Assembly: GCF_000003605.2 (NCBI RefSeq)
Contig: NW_003119640.1
Location: 1-27,628 of the forward strand
Reading direction: 5' to 3'
Length of the DNA: 27,628 nt
DNA from: Saccoglossus kowalevskii
Taxonomy: Eukaryota > Hemichordata > Enteropneusta > Harrimaniidae
Shown piece by piece: positions 8,528 through 19,964 of the stretch (its first letter is position 1; each line of letters opens with the position of its first letter). The notes beneath the pieces are model-generated. The model saw nothing but the letters and a program-made list of their open reading frames with translations. It searched no databases and had not been told where the DNA came from. The translations under genes were made by a program, and so were the position numbers.

Positions 8528-9423
8528 TGGAATTTTTTTTGGTTTCATCATATACATATCAAACATATGAGACAATGTTCGTGGATCTTTTTTTCAGTGT
8601 GATGTAAATTATTTTTAGTAGAAAAACATGGAAATTCCGGCATGTTTTCAAGTTCATGAACATTTTTCAAATTTCGTCTATTATTTTTGGAGATCAAGTT
8701 GGTGATGATGTCGGCACATAGCTGGGGTTTGACCTGTTAACGTACCGTGAAAAGTCATACAAAGTGAACGCAAAGTTGTGCAAAGTGATTGGATAGTTTG
8801 TAGATATATTTGTACGCTTGACCTAACTTGTTGGAATATAGAAACCCGCAGTTGTAAAGTCAAATAAATGAATAAAAGCGAGATGAAAACAGCCTATATA
8901 AGCAGAGTATCACATGAGCTGACTGGCCGTATAAATGATAGAAAACAGCATGCAAAGTTGTTAAAAGTGTTCGAAACTTTGGCGGAGTTACATGTATATT
9001 TAACCTAAGTCATTGGAATGCCAACCCCGCAGTTAAATTTCGAAAACATTAAGTAAAAGTCAAGAAAATGCCAGATATATAAGCAGATTATGGCAACTGC
9101 AAACCGAAAATCGAAGACAAACTGCTTGCAAAGTTTTGAAAAACGATTGCAAAGTTTGTAGATTCGTTTGGGAATGTTACATATGATATTATATTGACGG
9201 GTTCCATAGTCAAAAGTTCGAAAACGTAAAACAATACTTTGTAAATTGCCGTTAAATTAGCGTACTATTATTCGCAGCATGTAGAGGTCATAGGTCAATT
9301 CAAGAAGTTACTCGTACAAACGCTATCAGGTTTAAAACAGTGTCAAACATGAAATAGTCGCCGGATCGAGTATATTTCAAATTGCGTAACCAGTAGTGTT
9401 GGTAGGTGAAGAGACAAAGTTTA
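8467..9423 (+). repeat. Unit 9 (957 bp)
   Basis: It has small insertions (TTTCGTCTATT near 8675, ATAGCTGGGG near 8719). S1 (GTTGTTAAAAGTG, AAACTTTGG) and S3 (ATACTTTGTAAATTG, AAATTAGCG) carry variants shared with unit 19, ten units away. Confidence 0.95.
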
Positions 9424-9484
9424 AAGTCAAGCTCAATCGGGCATGGTTAGTTCTTGCATGGGAGACTGCCTGAGAAAACCAGCT
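9424..9484 (+). pseudogene. 5S rRNA-derived segment 10
   Basis: Majority form. T-run of 5 at 9492-9496. Confidence 0.88.
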
Positions 9485-10380
9485 AGGGAAATTTTTATTC
9501 GTTTCATCACATTCATATCAACATATGAGACAACGTTCGTGCATCTTTATTTTCACTGTAATGTCAATTATTTTTAGTAGAAAAACATGGAAATTTAAGA
9601 ATGTTTTCAAGTTCATGAACTTTTTTCCAATTTCTCTATTATTTTTGGAGATCAAGTTGGTGATGATGTCGGCACATAGTGGGGTTTGACCTGTTAACGT
9701 ACCGTGAAAATTCGTACAAAGTGAACGCAAAGTTGTGCAAAGTGATTGGAAAGTTTGTAAATATATTTTTATGCTTGACCTACCTTGTTGGTATATAGAA
9801 ACCCGCATTTGTAAAGTCGAATAAATGAATAAAAGCGAGATGAAAACAGCCTATATAAGCAGAGTATCACATGAGCTGACTGGCCGTATAAATGATAGAA
9901 AACAGCATGAAAGTTGGTAAAAGTGTTCGAAACGTTGGCAGAGTTACATGTATATTTAACCTAAGTCACTGGAATGCCAACCCCGCAGTTAAATTTCGAA
10001 AACATTAAGTAAAAATCAAGAAAATGCCAGATATATGAGCAGATTATGGCAACTGCAAACCGAAAATCGAAGACAAACTGCTTGCAAAGTTTTGAAAAAC
10101 GATTGCAAAGTTTGTAGATTCGTTTGGGAATGTTACATATGATATTATATTGACGGGTTCCATAGTCAAAAGTTCGAAAACGTAAAAAAAATATTTCGTA
10201 AATTGTCGTTAAAGTAGCGTACGATTATTCGCAGCATGAAGAGGTCATAGGTCAATTCAAGAAGTTACTCGTACAAACGCTATCTGGTTTAAAACAGTGT
10301 CAAACATGAAATAGTCGCCAACTCGAGTATATTTCAAATTGCGTAACCAATAGTGTTGGTAGGTGAAGAGACAAAGTTTG
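9424..10380 (+). repeat. Unit 10 (957 bp)
   Basis: It has AAGAATGTTTTC, CATGAACTTTTTTCC and GAAAATTCGTAC, shared with unit 19. It also has AAGTCGAATAAATG, AGCATGAAAGT and GATATATGAGCAG, shared with units 23 and 27. One A is lost in ATATCAACATATG near 9520. Confidence 0.95.
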
Positions 10381-10441
10381 AAGTCAAGCTCAATCGGGCA
10401 TGGTTAGTTCTTGCATGGGAGACTGCCTGAGAAAACCAGCT
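10381..10441 (+). pseudogene. 5S rRNA-derived segment 11
   Basis: Majority form, preceded by TTTG rather than TTTA. T-run of 8 at 10449-10456. Confidence 0.88.
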
Positions 10442-11339
10442 AGGGAAATTTTTTTTGGTTTCATCACATACATATCAAACATATGAGACAACGTTCGTGC
10501 ATATTTTTTTCATTGTAATGTCAATTATTTTTAGTAGGAAAACATGGAAATTGAGGCATGTTTTCAAGTTCATGAACATTTTTCCAATTTCTCTGTTATT
10601 TTTGGAGATCAAGTTGGTGATGATGTCGGCACATCGTGGTGTTTGACCTGTTAACGTACCGTGAAAAGTCGTACAAAGTGAACGCAAAGTTGTGCAAAGT
10701 GATTGGAAAGTTTGTAGATATATTTGTATGCTTGACCTAACTTGTTGGCATATAGAATCCCGCAGTTGTAAAGTCAAATAAATGAATAAAAGCGAGATGA
10801 AAACAGCCTATATAAGCAGAGTATCACATGAGCTGACTGGCCGTAAAAATGATAGAAAACAGCATGCAAAGTTGGTAAAAGTGTTCGAAACGTTGGCGGA
10901 GTTACATGTATATTTAACCTAAGTCATTGGAATGCCAACCCCGCAGTTAAATTTCGAAAACATTACGTAATTGTCTGGAAAATGCCAGATATATAAGCAG
11001 ATTATCGCAACTGCAAACCGAAAATCGAAGACAAACTGCTTGCAAAGTTTTGAAAAGCGATTGCAAAGTTTGTAGATTCGTTTGGGAATGTTACATATGA
11101 TATTATATTGACGGGTTCCATAGTCAAAAGTTCGAAAACGTAAAACAATATTTCGCAAATTGCCGTTAAAATAGCGAACTATTATTATTCGCAGCATGTA
11201 GAGGTCATAGGTCAATTCAAGAAGTTACTCGTACAAACGCGATCAGGTTTAAAACAGTGTCAAACATGAAATAGTCGCCAACTGCAGTTATTTCAAATTG
11301 AGTAACCAGTAGTGTTGGTAGGTGAAGAGACAAAGTTTA
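10381..11339 (+). repeat. Unit 11 (959 bp)
   Basis: It has CACATCGTGGTGTTTG, an extra ATT (CTATTATTATTCGC near 11180) and a degraded pre-5S stretch (GCCAACTGCAGTTATTTC). Apart from single changes it closely resembles the head of unit 12. Confidence 0.95.
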
Positions 11340-11400
11340 AAGTCAAGCTCAATCGGGCATGGTTAGTTCTTGCATGGGAGACTGCCTGAGAAAACCAGCT
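11340..11400 (+). pseudogene. 5S rRNA-derived segment 12
   Basis: Majority form. T-run of 8 at 11408-11415. Confidence 0.88.
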
Positions 11401-12296
11401 AGGGAAATTTTTTTTGGTTTCATCACATACATATCAAACATATGAGACAACGTTCGTGCATCTTTTTTTCACTGTAATGTCAATTATTTTTAGTAGAAAA
11501 ACATGGAAATTGAGGCATGTTTTCAAGTTCATGAACATTTTTCCAATTTCTCTGTTATTTTTGGAGATCAAGTTGGTGATGATGTCGGCACATCGTGGGG
11601 TTTGACCTGTTAACGTACCGTGAAAAGTCGTACAAAGTGAACGCAAAGTTGTGCAAAGTGATTGGAAAGTTTGTAGATATATTTGTATGCTTGACCTAAC
11701 TTGTTGGCATATAGAAACCCGCAGTTGTAAAGTCAAATAAATGAATAAAAGCGAGATGAAAACAGCCTATATAAGCAGAGTATCACATGAGCTGACTGGC
11801 CGTAAAAATGATAGAAAACAGCATGCAAAGTTGGTAAAAGTGTTCGAAACGTTGGCGGAGTTACATGTATATTTAACCTAAGTCATTGGAATGCCAACCC
11901 CGCAGTTAAATTTCGAAAACATTAAGTAAAAGTCAGGAAAATGCCAGATATATAAGCAGATTATGGCAACTGCAAATCGAAAATCGAAGATAAACAGCTT
12001 GCAAAGTTTTGAAAAACGATTGCAAAGTCTGTAGATTCTTTTGGGTATGTTACATATGATATTATTATGACGGGTTCCATAGTCAAAAGTTCGAGAACGT
12101 AAAACAATATTTCGTAAATTGCCGTTAAAGTAGCGTACTATTATTCACAGCATGTAGAGGTCATAGGTCAATTAAAGAAGTTACTCGTACAAACGCTATC
12201 AGGTTTAAAACAGTGTCAAACATGAAATAGTCGCCAATTTGAGAATATTTCAAATTGCGTAACCAGTAGTGTTGGTAGGTGAAGAGACAAAGTTTA
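11340..12296 (+). repeat. Unit 12 (957 bp), mosaic entering block R
   Basis: The front half matches unit 11 (CACATCGTGG). From about 11931 (AGTCAGGAAAATGCC) it switches to block-R variants: GATAAACAGCTTGC, AAGTCTGTAG, TTTGGGTATG, ATTATTATGACGGG. Confidence 0.95.
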
Positions 12297-12357
12297 AAGT
12301 CAAGCTCAATCGGGCATGGTTAGTTCTTGCATGGGAGACTGCCTGAGAAAACCAGCT
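12297..12357 (+). pseudogene. 5S rRNA-derived segment 13
   Basis: Majority form with tail CCAGCTGGGG. Four-T run at 12365-12368. Confidence 0.88.
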
Positions 12358-13252
12358 GGGGAAATTTTATTTGGTTTCATCACATACATATCAAACATAT
12401 GAGACAACGTTCGTGCATTTTTTTTCACAGTAATGACAATTAGTTTTAGTAGAAAAACATGGAAATTTAGGCATGTTTTCAAGTTCATGAACATTTTTCC
12501 AATTTCTCTATTATTTTTGGAGATCAAGTTGGTGATGATGTCGGCACATAGTGGGGTTTGACCTGTTAACGTACCTTGAAAAGTCGTACAAAGTGAACGC
12601 AAAGTTGTGCAAAGTGATTGGAAAGTTTGTAGATATATTTGTATGCTTGACCTAACTTGTTGGTATATAGAAACACGCAGTTATAAAGTCAAAGAAATGA
12701 ATAAAAGCGAGATGAAAACAGCCTATATAAGCAGAGTATCACATGAGCTGACTGGCCGTAAAAATGATAGAAAACAGCATGCAAAGTTGGTAAAAGTGTT
12801 CGAAACGTTGGCGCAGTTACATGTATATTTAACCTAAGTCATTGGAATGCCAACCCCGCAGTTAAATTTCGAAAACATTAAGTAAAAGTCAGGAAAATGC
12901 CAGATATATAAGCAGATTATGGCAACTGCAAATCGAAAATCGAAGACAAACAGCTTGCAAAGTTTTGAAAAACGATTGCAAAGTCTGTAGATTCTTTTGG
13001 GTATGTTACATATGATATTATTATGACGGGTTCCATAGTCAAAAGTTCGAGAACGTAAAACAATATTTCGTAAATTGCCGTTAAAGTAGCGTACTATTAT
13101 TCACAGCATGTAGAGGTCATAGGTCAATTAAAGAAGTTACTCGTACAAACGCTATCAGGTTTAAAACAGTGTCAAACATGAAATAGTCGCCAATTCGAGA
13201 ATATTTCAAATTGCGTAACCAGTAGTGTTGGTAGGTGAAGAGACAAAGTTTA
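12297..13252 (+). repeat. Unit 13 (956 bp), block-R type
   Basis: It shares GTACCTTGAAAAG with unit 5 at an exact offset of 7656 bp. S1 instead matches units 4 and 6 (AACACGCAGTTATAAAG, GGCGCAGTT). The post-5S stretch reads CCAGCTGGGGAAATTTTA. Confidence 0.95.
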
Positions 13253-13313
13253 AAGTCAAGCTCAATCGGGCATGGTTAGTTCTTGCATGGGAGACTGCCT
13301 GAGAAAACCAGCT
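13253..13313 (+). pseudogene. 5S rRNA-derived segment 14
   Basis: Majority form. Four-T run at 13321-13324, as in segments 5, 6 and 13. Confidence 0.88.
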
Positions 13314-14208
13314 AGGGAAATTTTATTTGGTTTCATCACATACATATCAAACATATGAGACAACGTTCGTGCATTTTTTTTCACAGTAATGACAATTAGT
13401 TTTAGTAGAAAAACATGGAAATTTAGGCATGTTTTCAAGTTCATGAACATTTTTCCAATTTCTCTATTATTTTTGGAGATCAAGTTGGTGATGATGTCGG
13501 CACATAGTGGGGTTTGACCTGTTAACGTACCGTGAAAAGTCGTACAAAGTGAACGCAAAGTTGTGCAAAGTGATTGGAAAGTTTGTAGATATATTTTTAT
13601 GCTTGACCTAACTTGTTGGTATATAGAAACCCGCAGTTATAAAGTCAAATAAATGAATAAAAGCGAGATGAAAACAGCCTATATAAGCAGAGTATCACAT
13701 GAGCTGACTGGCCGTAAAAATGATAGAAAACAGCATGCAAATTTGGTAAAAGTGTTCGAAACGTTGGCGGAGTTACATGTATATTTAACCTAAGTCATGG
13801 GAATGCCAACCCCGCAGTTAAATTTCGAAAACATTAAGTGAAAGTCAAGAAAATGCCAGATATATAAGCAGATTATGGCAACTGCAAACCGCAAATCGAA
13901 GACAAACTGCTTGCAAAGTTTTGAAAAACGATTGCAAAGTTTGTAGATTCGTTTGGGAATGTTACATATGATATTATATTGACAGGTTCCATAGTCAAAA
14001 GTTCGAAAACGTAAAACAATATTTCGTAAATTGCCGTTAAAGTAGCGTACTATTATTCGCAGCATGTAGAGGTCATAGGTCAATTCAAGAAGTTACTCGT
14101 ACAAACGCTATCAAGTTTAAAACAGTGTCAAACATGAAATAGTCGCCAATTCAAGTATATTTCAAATTGCGTAAGCAGTAGTGTGGGTAGGTGAAGAGAC
14201 AAAGTTTA
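13253..14208 (+). repeat. Unit 14 (956 bp), mosaic leaving block R
   Basis: The head and hairpin block are R type (TTTTATTTGG, CACAGTAATGACAATTAG), and R type ends near 13642. S2 and S3 are ordinary. Private changes: GTCATGGGAATG, AAGTGAAAGTC, GACAGGTTCC. Confidence 0.95.
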
Positions 14209-14269
14209 AAGTCAAGCTCAGTCGGGCCTGGTTAGTTCTTGCATGGGAGACTGCCTAAGAAAACCAGCT
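14209..14269 (+). pseudogene. 5S rRNA-derived segment 15
   Basis: GGGCCTGG form; box C is followed by CCTAAG. T-run of 8 at 14276-14283. Confidence 0.88.
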
Positions 14270-15162
14270 AGGGAATTTTTTTTATTTCATCACATACATA
14301 TCAAACATATGACAAAATCTTCGTGCATCTTTTTCACTGTGATGTAAATTATTTTTAGTAGAAAAACATGGAAATTTAGGCATGTTGTCAAGTTCATGAA
14401 CATTTTTCCAATTTCTCTATTATTTTTGGAGATCAAGTTGGTGATGATGTCGGCACATAGTGGGGTTTGACCTGTTAACGTACAGTGAAAAGTCGTACAA
14501 AGTGAACGCAAAGTTGTGCAAAGTGATTGGAAAGTTTGTAGATATATTTGTATGTTTGACCTAACTTGTTGGCATATAGAAACCCGCAGTTGTAAAGTCA
14601 AATAAATGAATAAAATCTAGATGAAAACAGCCTATATAAGCAGAGTATCACATGAGCTGACTGACCGTAAAAATGATAGAAAACAGCATGAAGATTTGGT
14701 AAAAGCGTGCGAAACGTTGGCGGAGTTACATGTATATTTAACCTAAGTGATTGGAATGCCAACCCCGCAGTTAAATTTCAAAAACATTAAGTAAAAGTCA
14801 AGAAAATACCAGATATATAAGCAGATTATGGCAACTGCAAACCGAAAATCGAAGGCAAACTGCTTGCAAAGTTTTGAAAAACGATTGCAAAGTTTGTAGA
14901 TTCGTTTGGGAATGTTACATATGATATTATATAGACGGGATTACATAGTCAAAAGTTCGAAAACGTAAAAAAATATGTCGTAAATTGCCGTTAAAGTAGC
15001 GTAATATTATTCGCAGCATGTAGAGGTCATAGGTCAATTCAAGAAGTTACTCGTACAAACGCTATCAGGTTTAAAACAGTTTCAAACATGAAATAGTCGC
15101 CAAATCGAGAATATTTCAAATTGCGTAACCAGTAGTGTTGGTAGGTGAAGAGACAAAGTTTG
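14209..15162 (+). repeat. Unit 15 (954 bp, CC class)
   Basis: It has CATATGACAAAATC, CGTACAGTG, a TAGATGAAAAC form in S1 and AGCATGAAGATTTGG, all shared with unit 28, thirteen units away. S3 has ATAGACGGGATTACATAG. Confidence 0.95.
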
Positions 15163-15223
15163 AAGTCAAGGTCAATCGGGCATGGTTATTTGTAGCATGG
15201 GAGACTGCGTGAGAAAACCAGCT
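15163..15223 (+). pseudogene. 5S rRNA-derived segment 16, degraded
   Basis: The spacer between intermediate element and box C is altered (GGTTATTTGTAGC) and box C ends TGCGTGAG. T-run of 10 at 15229-15238. Confidence 0.83.
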
Positions 15224-16117
15224 AGGGATTTTTTTTTTGGTTTCATCACATTCATATCAAACATATGAGACAACATTCGTGCATTTTTTTTTCACTGTAA
15301 TGTCAATTATTTTTAGTAGAAAAACATGGAAATTTAGGCATGTTTTCAAGTTCATGAACATTTTTCAAATTTATCTATTATTTTGGAGATCAAGTTGGTG
15401 ATGAATCGGCACATAGTGGGGTTTGGCCTGATAAGGAACCGTGAAAAGTTGAACAAAGTAAATGCAAAGTTGTGCAAAGTGATAGTAAAGTTTGTAGATA
15501 TATTTATATGAATGACCTATCATGTAGGTATATAGAAACCCGCAGTTGTAAAGTCAAATAAATGAATAAAAGCGAGATGAAACAGCCTATATAAGCAGAG
15601 TATCACATGAGCTGACTGACTGTAAAAATGATAGAAAACAGCATGCAAAGTTGGTAAAACTGTTCGAAACGTTGGCGGAATTACATGTATATTTAACCTA
15701 AGTCATTGGAATGCCAATCCCGCAGTTAAATTTCGAAAACATTAAGTAAAAGTCAAGAAAATGCCAGATATATAAGCAGATTATGGCAACTGCAAACCGC
15801 AAATCGAAGACAAACTGCTGGCAAAGTTTTGAAAAACAATTGCAAAGTTTGTAGATTCGTTTGAGAATGTTACACATGATATTATATTGACGGGTTACAT
15901 AGTCAAAATTTCGAAAACGTAAAAAAAATATTTCGTAAATTGCCGTTAAAGTAGCGTACTGTTATTCGCAGCATGTAGAGGTCATAGGTCAAATCAAGAA
16001 GTTACTCGTACAAACGCTATCAGGTTTAAAACAGTGTCAAACATGAAATTGTCGCCAGATCGGGCATATTTCAAATTGCGTAGCTAGTAGTGTTGGTAGG
16101 TGAGGAGACAAAGGTTA
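15163..16117 (+). repeat. Unit 16 (955 bp), the most diverged copy
   Basis: Changes cluster in the head (GTTATTTGTAGCATGGG, ACTGCGTGAG) and S0 (GTTTGGCCTGATAAGG, AAAAGTTGAACAAAG, GATAGTAAAGTTTG, ATATGAATGACC). The ladder spacing survives even though the bases between its rungs changed. Confidence 0.95.
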
Positions 16118-16177
16118 AAGTCAAGATCAATCGGCATGGTTAGTTTTTGCATGGGAGACTGCCTGAGAAAACCAGCG
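16118..16177 (+). pseudogene. 5S rRNA-derived segment 17
   Basis: One G is lost in the intermediate element (TCGGCATGG), shortening the box A to box C spacing by one base. T-run of 10 at 16184-16193. Confidence 0.85.
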
Positions 16178-17074
16178 AGGGAATTTTTTTTTTGGTTTCA
16201 TCACATACATTCCAAACATATGAGACAATGTTCGTGAATCTTTTTTTCTCTGTAATGTCAATTATTTTTAGTAGAAAAACATGGAAATTTAGGCATGTTT
16301 TCAAGTTCATGAACATTTTTCCAATTTCTCTATTATTTTTGGAGATCAAGTTGGTGATGATGTCGGCACATAGTGGGGTTTGACCTGTTAACGTACCGTG
16401 AAAAGTCGTACAAAGTGAACGCAAAGTTGTGCAAAGTGATTGGAAAGTTTGTAGATATATTTGTATGCTTGACCTAACTTGTTGGCATATTGAAACCCGC
16501 AGTTGTAAAGTCAAATAAATGAATAAAAGCGAGATGAAAACAGCCTATATAAGCAGAGTATCACATGAGCTGACTGGCCGTAAAAATGATAGAAAACAGC
16601 ATGCAAAGTTTGTAAAAGTGTTCGAAACGTTGGCGGAGTTACATGTATATTTAACCTAAGTCATTGGAATGCCAACCCGGCAGTTAAATTTCGAAAACAT
16701 TAAGTAATTGTCTGGAAAATGCCAGATATATAAGCAGATTATCGCAACTGCAAACCGCAAATCGAAGACAAACTGCTTGCAAAGTTTTGAAAAACGATTG
16801 CAAAGTTTGTAGATTCGTTTGGGAATGTTACATATGATATTATATTGACGGGTTCCATAGTCAAAAGTTAGAAAACGGAAAACAATATTTCGTAAATTGC
16901 CGTTAAAGGAGCGAACTATTATTCGCAGCATGTAGAGGTCATAGGTCAATTCAAGAAGTTACTCGTACAAACGCTATCAGGTTTAAAACAGTGTCAAACA
17001 TGAAATAGTCGCCAACTCGAGTATATTTCAAATTGCGTAACCAGTAGTGTTGGTAGGTGAAGAGACAAAGTTTA
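16118..17074 (+). repeat. Unit 17 (957 bp)
   Basis: The head has lost one G (AATCGGCATGG) and reads CCAGCGAGGG. Others: ACATTCCAAAC, TTCTCTGTAATG, CATATTGAAACC, ACCCGGCAG, AACGGAAAAC, AAAGGAGCG. Confidence 0.95.
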
Positions 17075-17135
17075 AAGTCAAGCTCAATCGGGCATGGTTA
17101 GTTCTTGCATGGGAGACTGCCTGAGAAAACCAGCT
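17075..17135 (+). pseudogene. 5S rRNA-derived segment 18
   Basis: Majority form. T-run of 9 at 17143-17151. Confidence 0.88.
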
Positions 17136-18030
17136 AGGGAAATTTTTTTTTGTTTCATCACATACATATCAAACATATGAGACAACGTTCGTGCATTTTT
17201 TTTCACTGTAATGTCAATTATTTTTAGTAGAAAAACATGGAAATTTAGGCATGTTTTCAAGTTCATGAACATTTTTCCAATTTCTCTGTTATTTTTGGAG
17301 ATCAAGTTGGTGATGATGTCGGCACATAGTGGGGTTTGACCTGTTAACGTACCGTGAAAAGTCGTACAAAGTGAACGCAAAGTTGTGCAAAGTGATTGGA
17401 AAGTTTGTAGATATATTTGTATGCTTGACCTAACTTGTTGGCATATAGAAACCCGCAGTTGTAAAGTCAAATAAATGAATAAAAGCGAGATGAAAACAGC
17501 CTATATAAGCAGAGTATCACATGAGCTGACGGCCGTAAAAATGATAGAAAACAGCATGCAAAGTTGGTAAAAGTGTTCGAAACGTTGGCGGAGTTATATG
17601 TATATTTAACCTAAGTCATTGGAATGCCAACCCCGCAGTTAAATTTCGAAAACATTAAGTAAATTGTCTGGAAAATGCCAGATATATAAGCAGATTATCG
17701 CAACTGCAAACCGCAAATCGAAGACAAACTGCTTGCAAAGTTTTGAAAAACGATTGCAAAGTTTGTAGATTCGTTTGGGATTGTTACATATGATATTATA
17801 TTGACGGGTTTCATAGTCAAAAGTTAGAAAACGTAAACATATTTCGTAAATTGCCGTTAAAGTAGCGACTATTTATTCGCAGCATGTAGGAGGTCATAGG
17901 TCAATTCAAGAAAGTTACTCGTACAAACGCTATCAGGTTTAAAACAGTGTCAAACATGAAATAGTCGCCAGATCGAGTATATTTCAAATTGCGTAACCAG
18001 GAGTGTTGGTAGGTGAAGAGTCAAACTTTA
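17075..18030 (+). repeat. Unit 18 (956 bp), with indel cluster
   Basis: Up to the end of S2 it is an ordinary copy. From 17836 to 17915 it has single-base losses and gains: GTAAACATATTTCG, AGCGACTATTTATTCG, TGTAGGAGGTC, CAAGAAAGTTAC. It ends with GAGTCAAACTTT. Confidence 0.95.
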
Positions 18031-18091
18031 AAGTCAAGCTCAATCGGGCATGGTTAGTTCTTGCATGGGAGAATGCCTGAGAAAACCAGCT
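18031..18091 (+). pseudogene. 5S rRNA-derived segment 19
   Basis: Majority form with one box C change (GGGAGAATGCC) and tail CTACGG. T-run of 8 at 18099-18106. Confidence 0.87.
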
Positions 18092-18945
18092 ACGGAAATT
18101 TTTTTTGGTTTCATCACATACATATCAAACATATGAGACAACGTTCGTGCATCTTTTTTTCACTGTAATGCCAATTAATTTTAGTAGAAAAACATGGAAA
18201 TTTAGGAATGTTTTCAAGTTCATGAACTTTTTTCCAATTTCTCTATAATTTTTGGAGATCAAGTTGGTGATGATGTCGGCACATAGTGAGGTTTGACTTG
18301 TTAACGTACCGTGAAAATTCGTACAAAGTGAACGCAAAGTTGTGCAAAGTGATTGGAAAGTTTGTAGATATATTTGTATGCTTGACCTAACTTGTTGGCA
18401 TATAGAAACCCGCAGTTGTAAAGTCAAATAAATGAATAAAAGCGAGATGAAAACAGCCTATATAAGCAGAGTATCACATGAGCTGACTGGCCGTATAAAT
18501 GATAGAAAACAGCATGCAAAGTTGTTAAAAGTGTTCGAAACTTTGGCGGAGTTATATGTATATTTAACCTAAGTCATTGGAATGCCAACCCCGCAGTTAA
18601 ATTTCGATAACATTAAGTAAAAGTCCCGAAAATCGAAGACAAACTGCTTGCAAAGTTTTGAAAAACGATTGCAAAGTTTGTAGATTCGTTTGGGAATGTT
18701 ACATATGATATTATATTGACGGGTTCCATAGTCAAAAGTTCGAAAACGTAAAACAATACTTTGTAAATTGCCGTTAAATTAGCGTACTATTATTCGCAGC
18801 ATGAAGAGGTCATAGGTTAATTCAAGAAGTTACCCGTACAAACGCTATCAGGTTTAAAACAGTGTCAAACATGAAATAGTCACCAGATCGAGTATATTTC
18901 AAATTGCGTAACCAGTAGTGTTGGTAGGTGAAGAGACAAAGTTTA
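18031..18945 (+). repeat. Unit 19 (915 bp), 42-bp deletion
   Basis: At 18625/18626 (AGTC|CCGAAAATCG) 42 bp are missing, including the S2 TATA-like box. This is the shortest unit, and the length difference from 957 is exactly 42. S1 and S3 match unit 9; the hairpin block and ladder match unit 10. Confidence 0.95.
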
Positions 18946-19006
18946 AAGTCAAGCTCAATCGGGCATGGTTAGTTCTTGCATGGGAGACTGCCTGAGAAAA
19001 CCAGCT
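18946..19006 (+). pseudogene. 5S rRNA-derived segment 20
   Basis: Majority form. T-run of 5 at 19014-19018, then GTTTG. Confidence 0.88.
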
Positions 19007-19903
19007 AGGGAAATTTTTGTTTGTTTCATCACATACATATCAAACATATGAGTCAACGTTCGTGCATCTTTTTTTCACTGTAATGTCAATTAATTTTAGT
19101 AGAAAAACATGGAAATTTAGGCATGTTTTCAAGTTCATGAACATTTTTCCAATTTCTCTATTATTTTTGGAGATCAAGTTGGTGATGATGTCGGCACATA
19201 GTAGGGTTTGACCTGTTAACGTACCGTGAAAAGTCGTACAAAGTGAACGCAAAGTTGTGCAAAGTGATTGGAAAGTTTGTAGATATATTTGTATGCTTGA
19301 CCTAACTTGTTGGCATATAGAAACCCGCAGTTGTAAAGTCAAATAAATGAATAAAAGCGAGATGAAAACAGCCTATATAAGCAGAGTATCACATGAGCTG
19401 ACTGGCCGTAAAAATGATAGAAAACAGCATGCAAAGTTGTTAAAAGTGTTCGAAACTTTGGCGGAGTTACATGTATATTTAACCTAAGTCATTGGAATGC
19501 CAACCCCGCAGTTAAATCTCGAAAACATTAAGTAAAAGTCACGAAAATGCCAGATATATAAGCAGATTATGGCAACTGCAAACCGTAAATCGAAGACAAA
19601 CTGCTTGCAAAGTTTTGAAAAACGATTGCAAAGTTTGTAGATTCGTTTGGGAATGTTACATATGATATTATATTGACGGGTTACATAGTCAAAAGTTCAA
19701 AAACTTAAAAAAAATATTTCGTAAATTGCCGTTAAAGTAGCGTACTATTATTCGCTGCATGTAGAGGTCATAGGTCAATTCAAGAAGTTACTCGTACAAA
19801 CGCTATCAGGTTTAAAACAGTGTCAAACATGAAATAGTCGCCAACTCAAGTATATTTCAAATTGCGTAAGCAGTAGTGTGGGTAGGTGAAGAGACAAAGT
19901 TTA
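18946..19903 (+). repeat. Unit 20 (958 bp)
   Basis: Short T-run (TTTTTGTTTG). Private or rare changes: ATGAGTCAACG, CACATAGTAGGG, AAATCTCGAAAAC, GTCACGAAAATG, AAACTTAAAAAAAATA, TTCGCTGCATG. Confidence 0.95.
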
Positions 19904-19964
19904 AAGTCAAGCTCAGTCGGGCCTGGTTAGTTCTTGCATGGGAGACTGCCTGAGAAAACCAGAT
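19904..19964 (+). pseudogene. 5S rRNA-derived segment 21
   Basis: GGGCCTGG form with tail CCAGATAGGG. T-run of 9 at 19971-19979. Confidence 0.88.

Noticed and set aside
5659-19211. Plus-strand reading frames of 63-78 codons across the hairpin block, and of 76 codons across S0-S1
   Set aside because: They lie opposite the minus-strand frames in the same repeat and appear only in units where chance indels leave them open.
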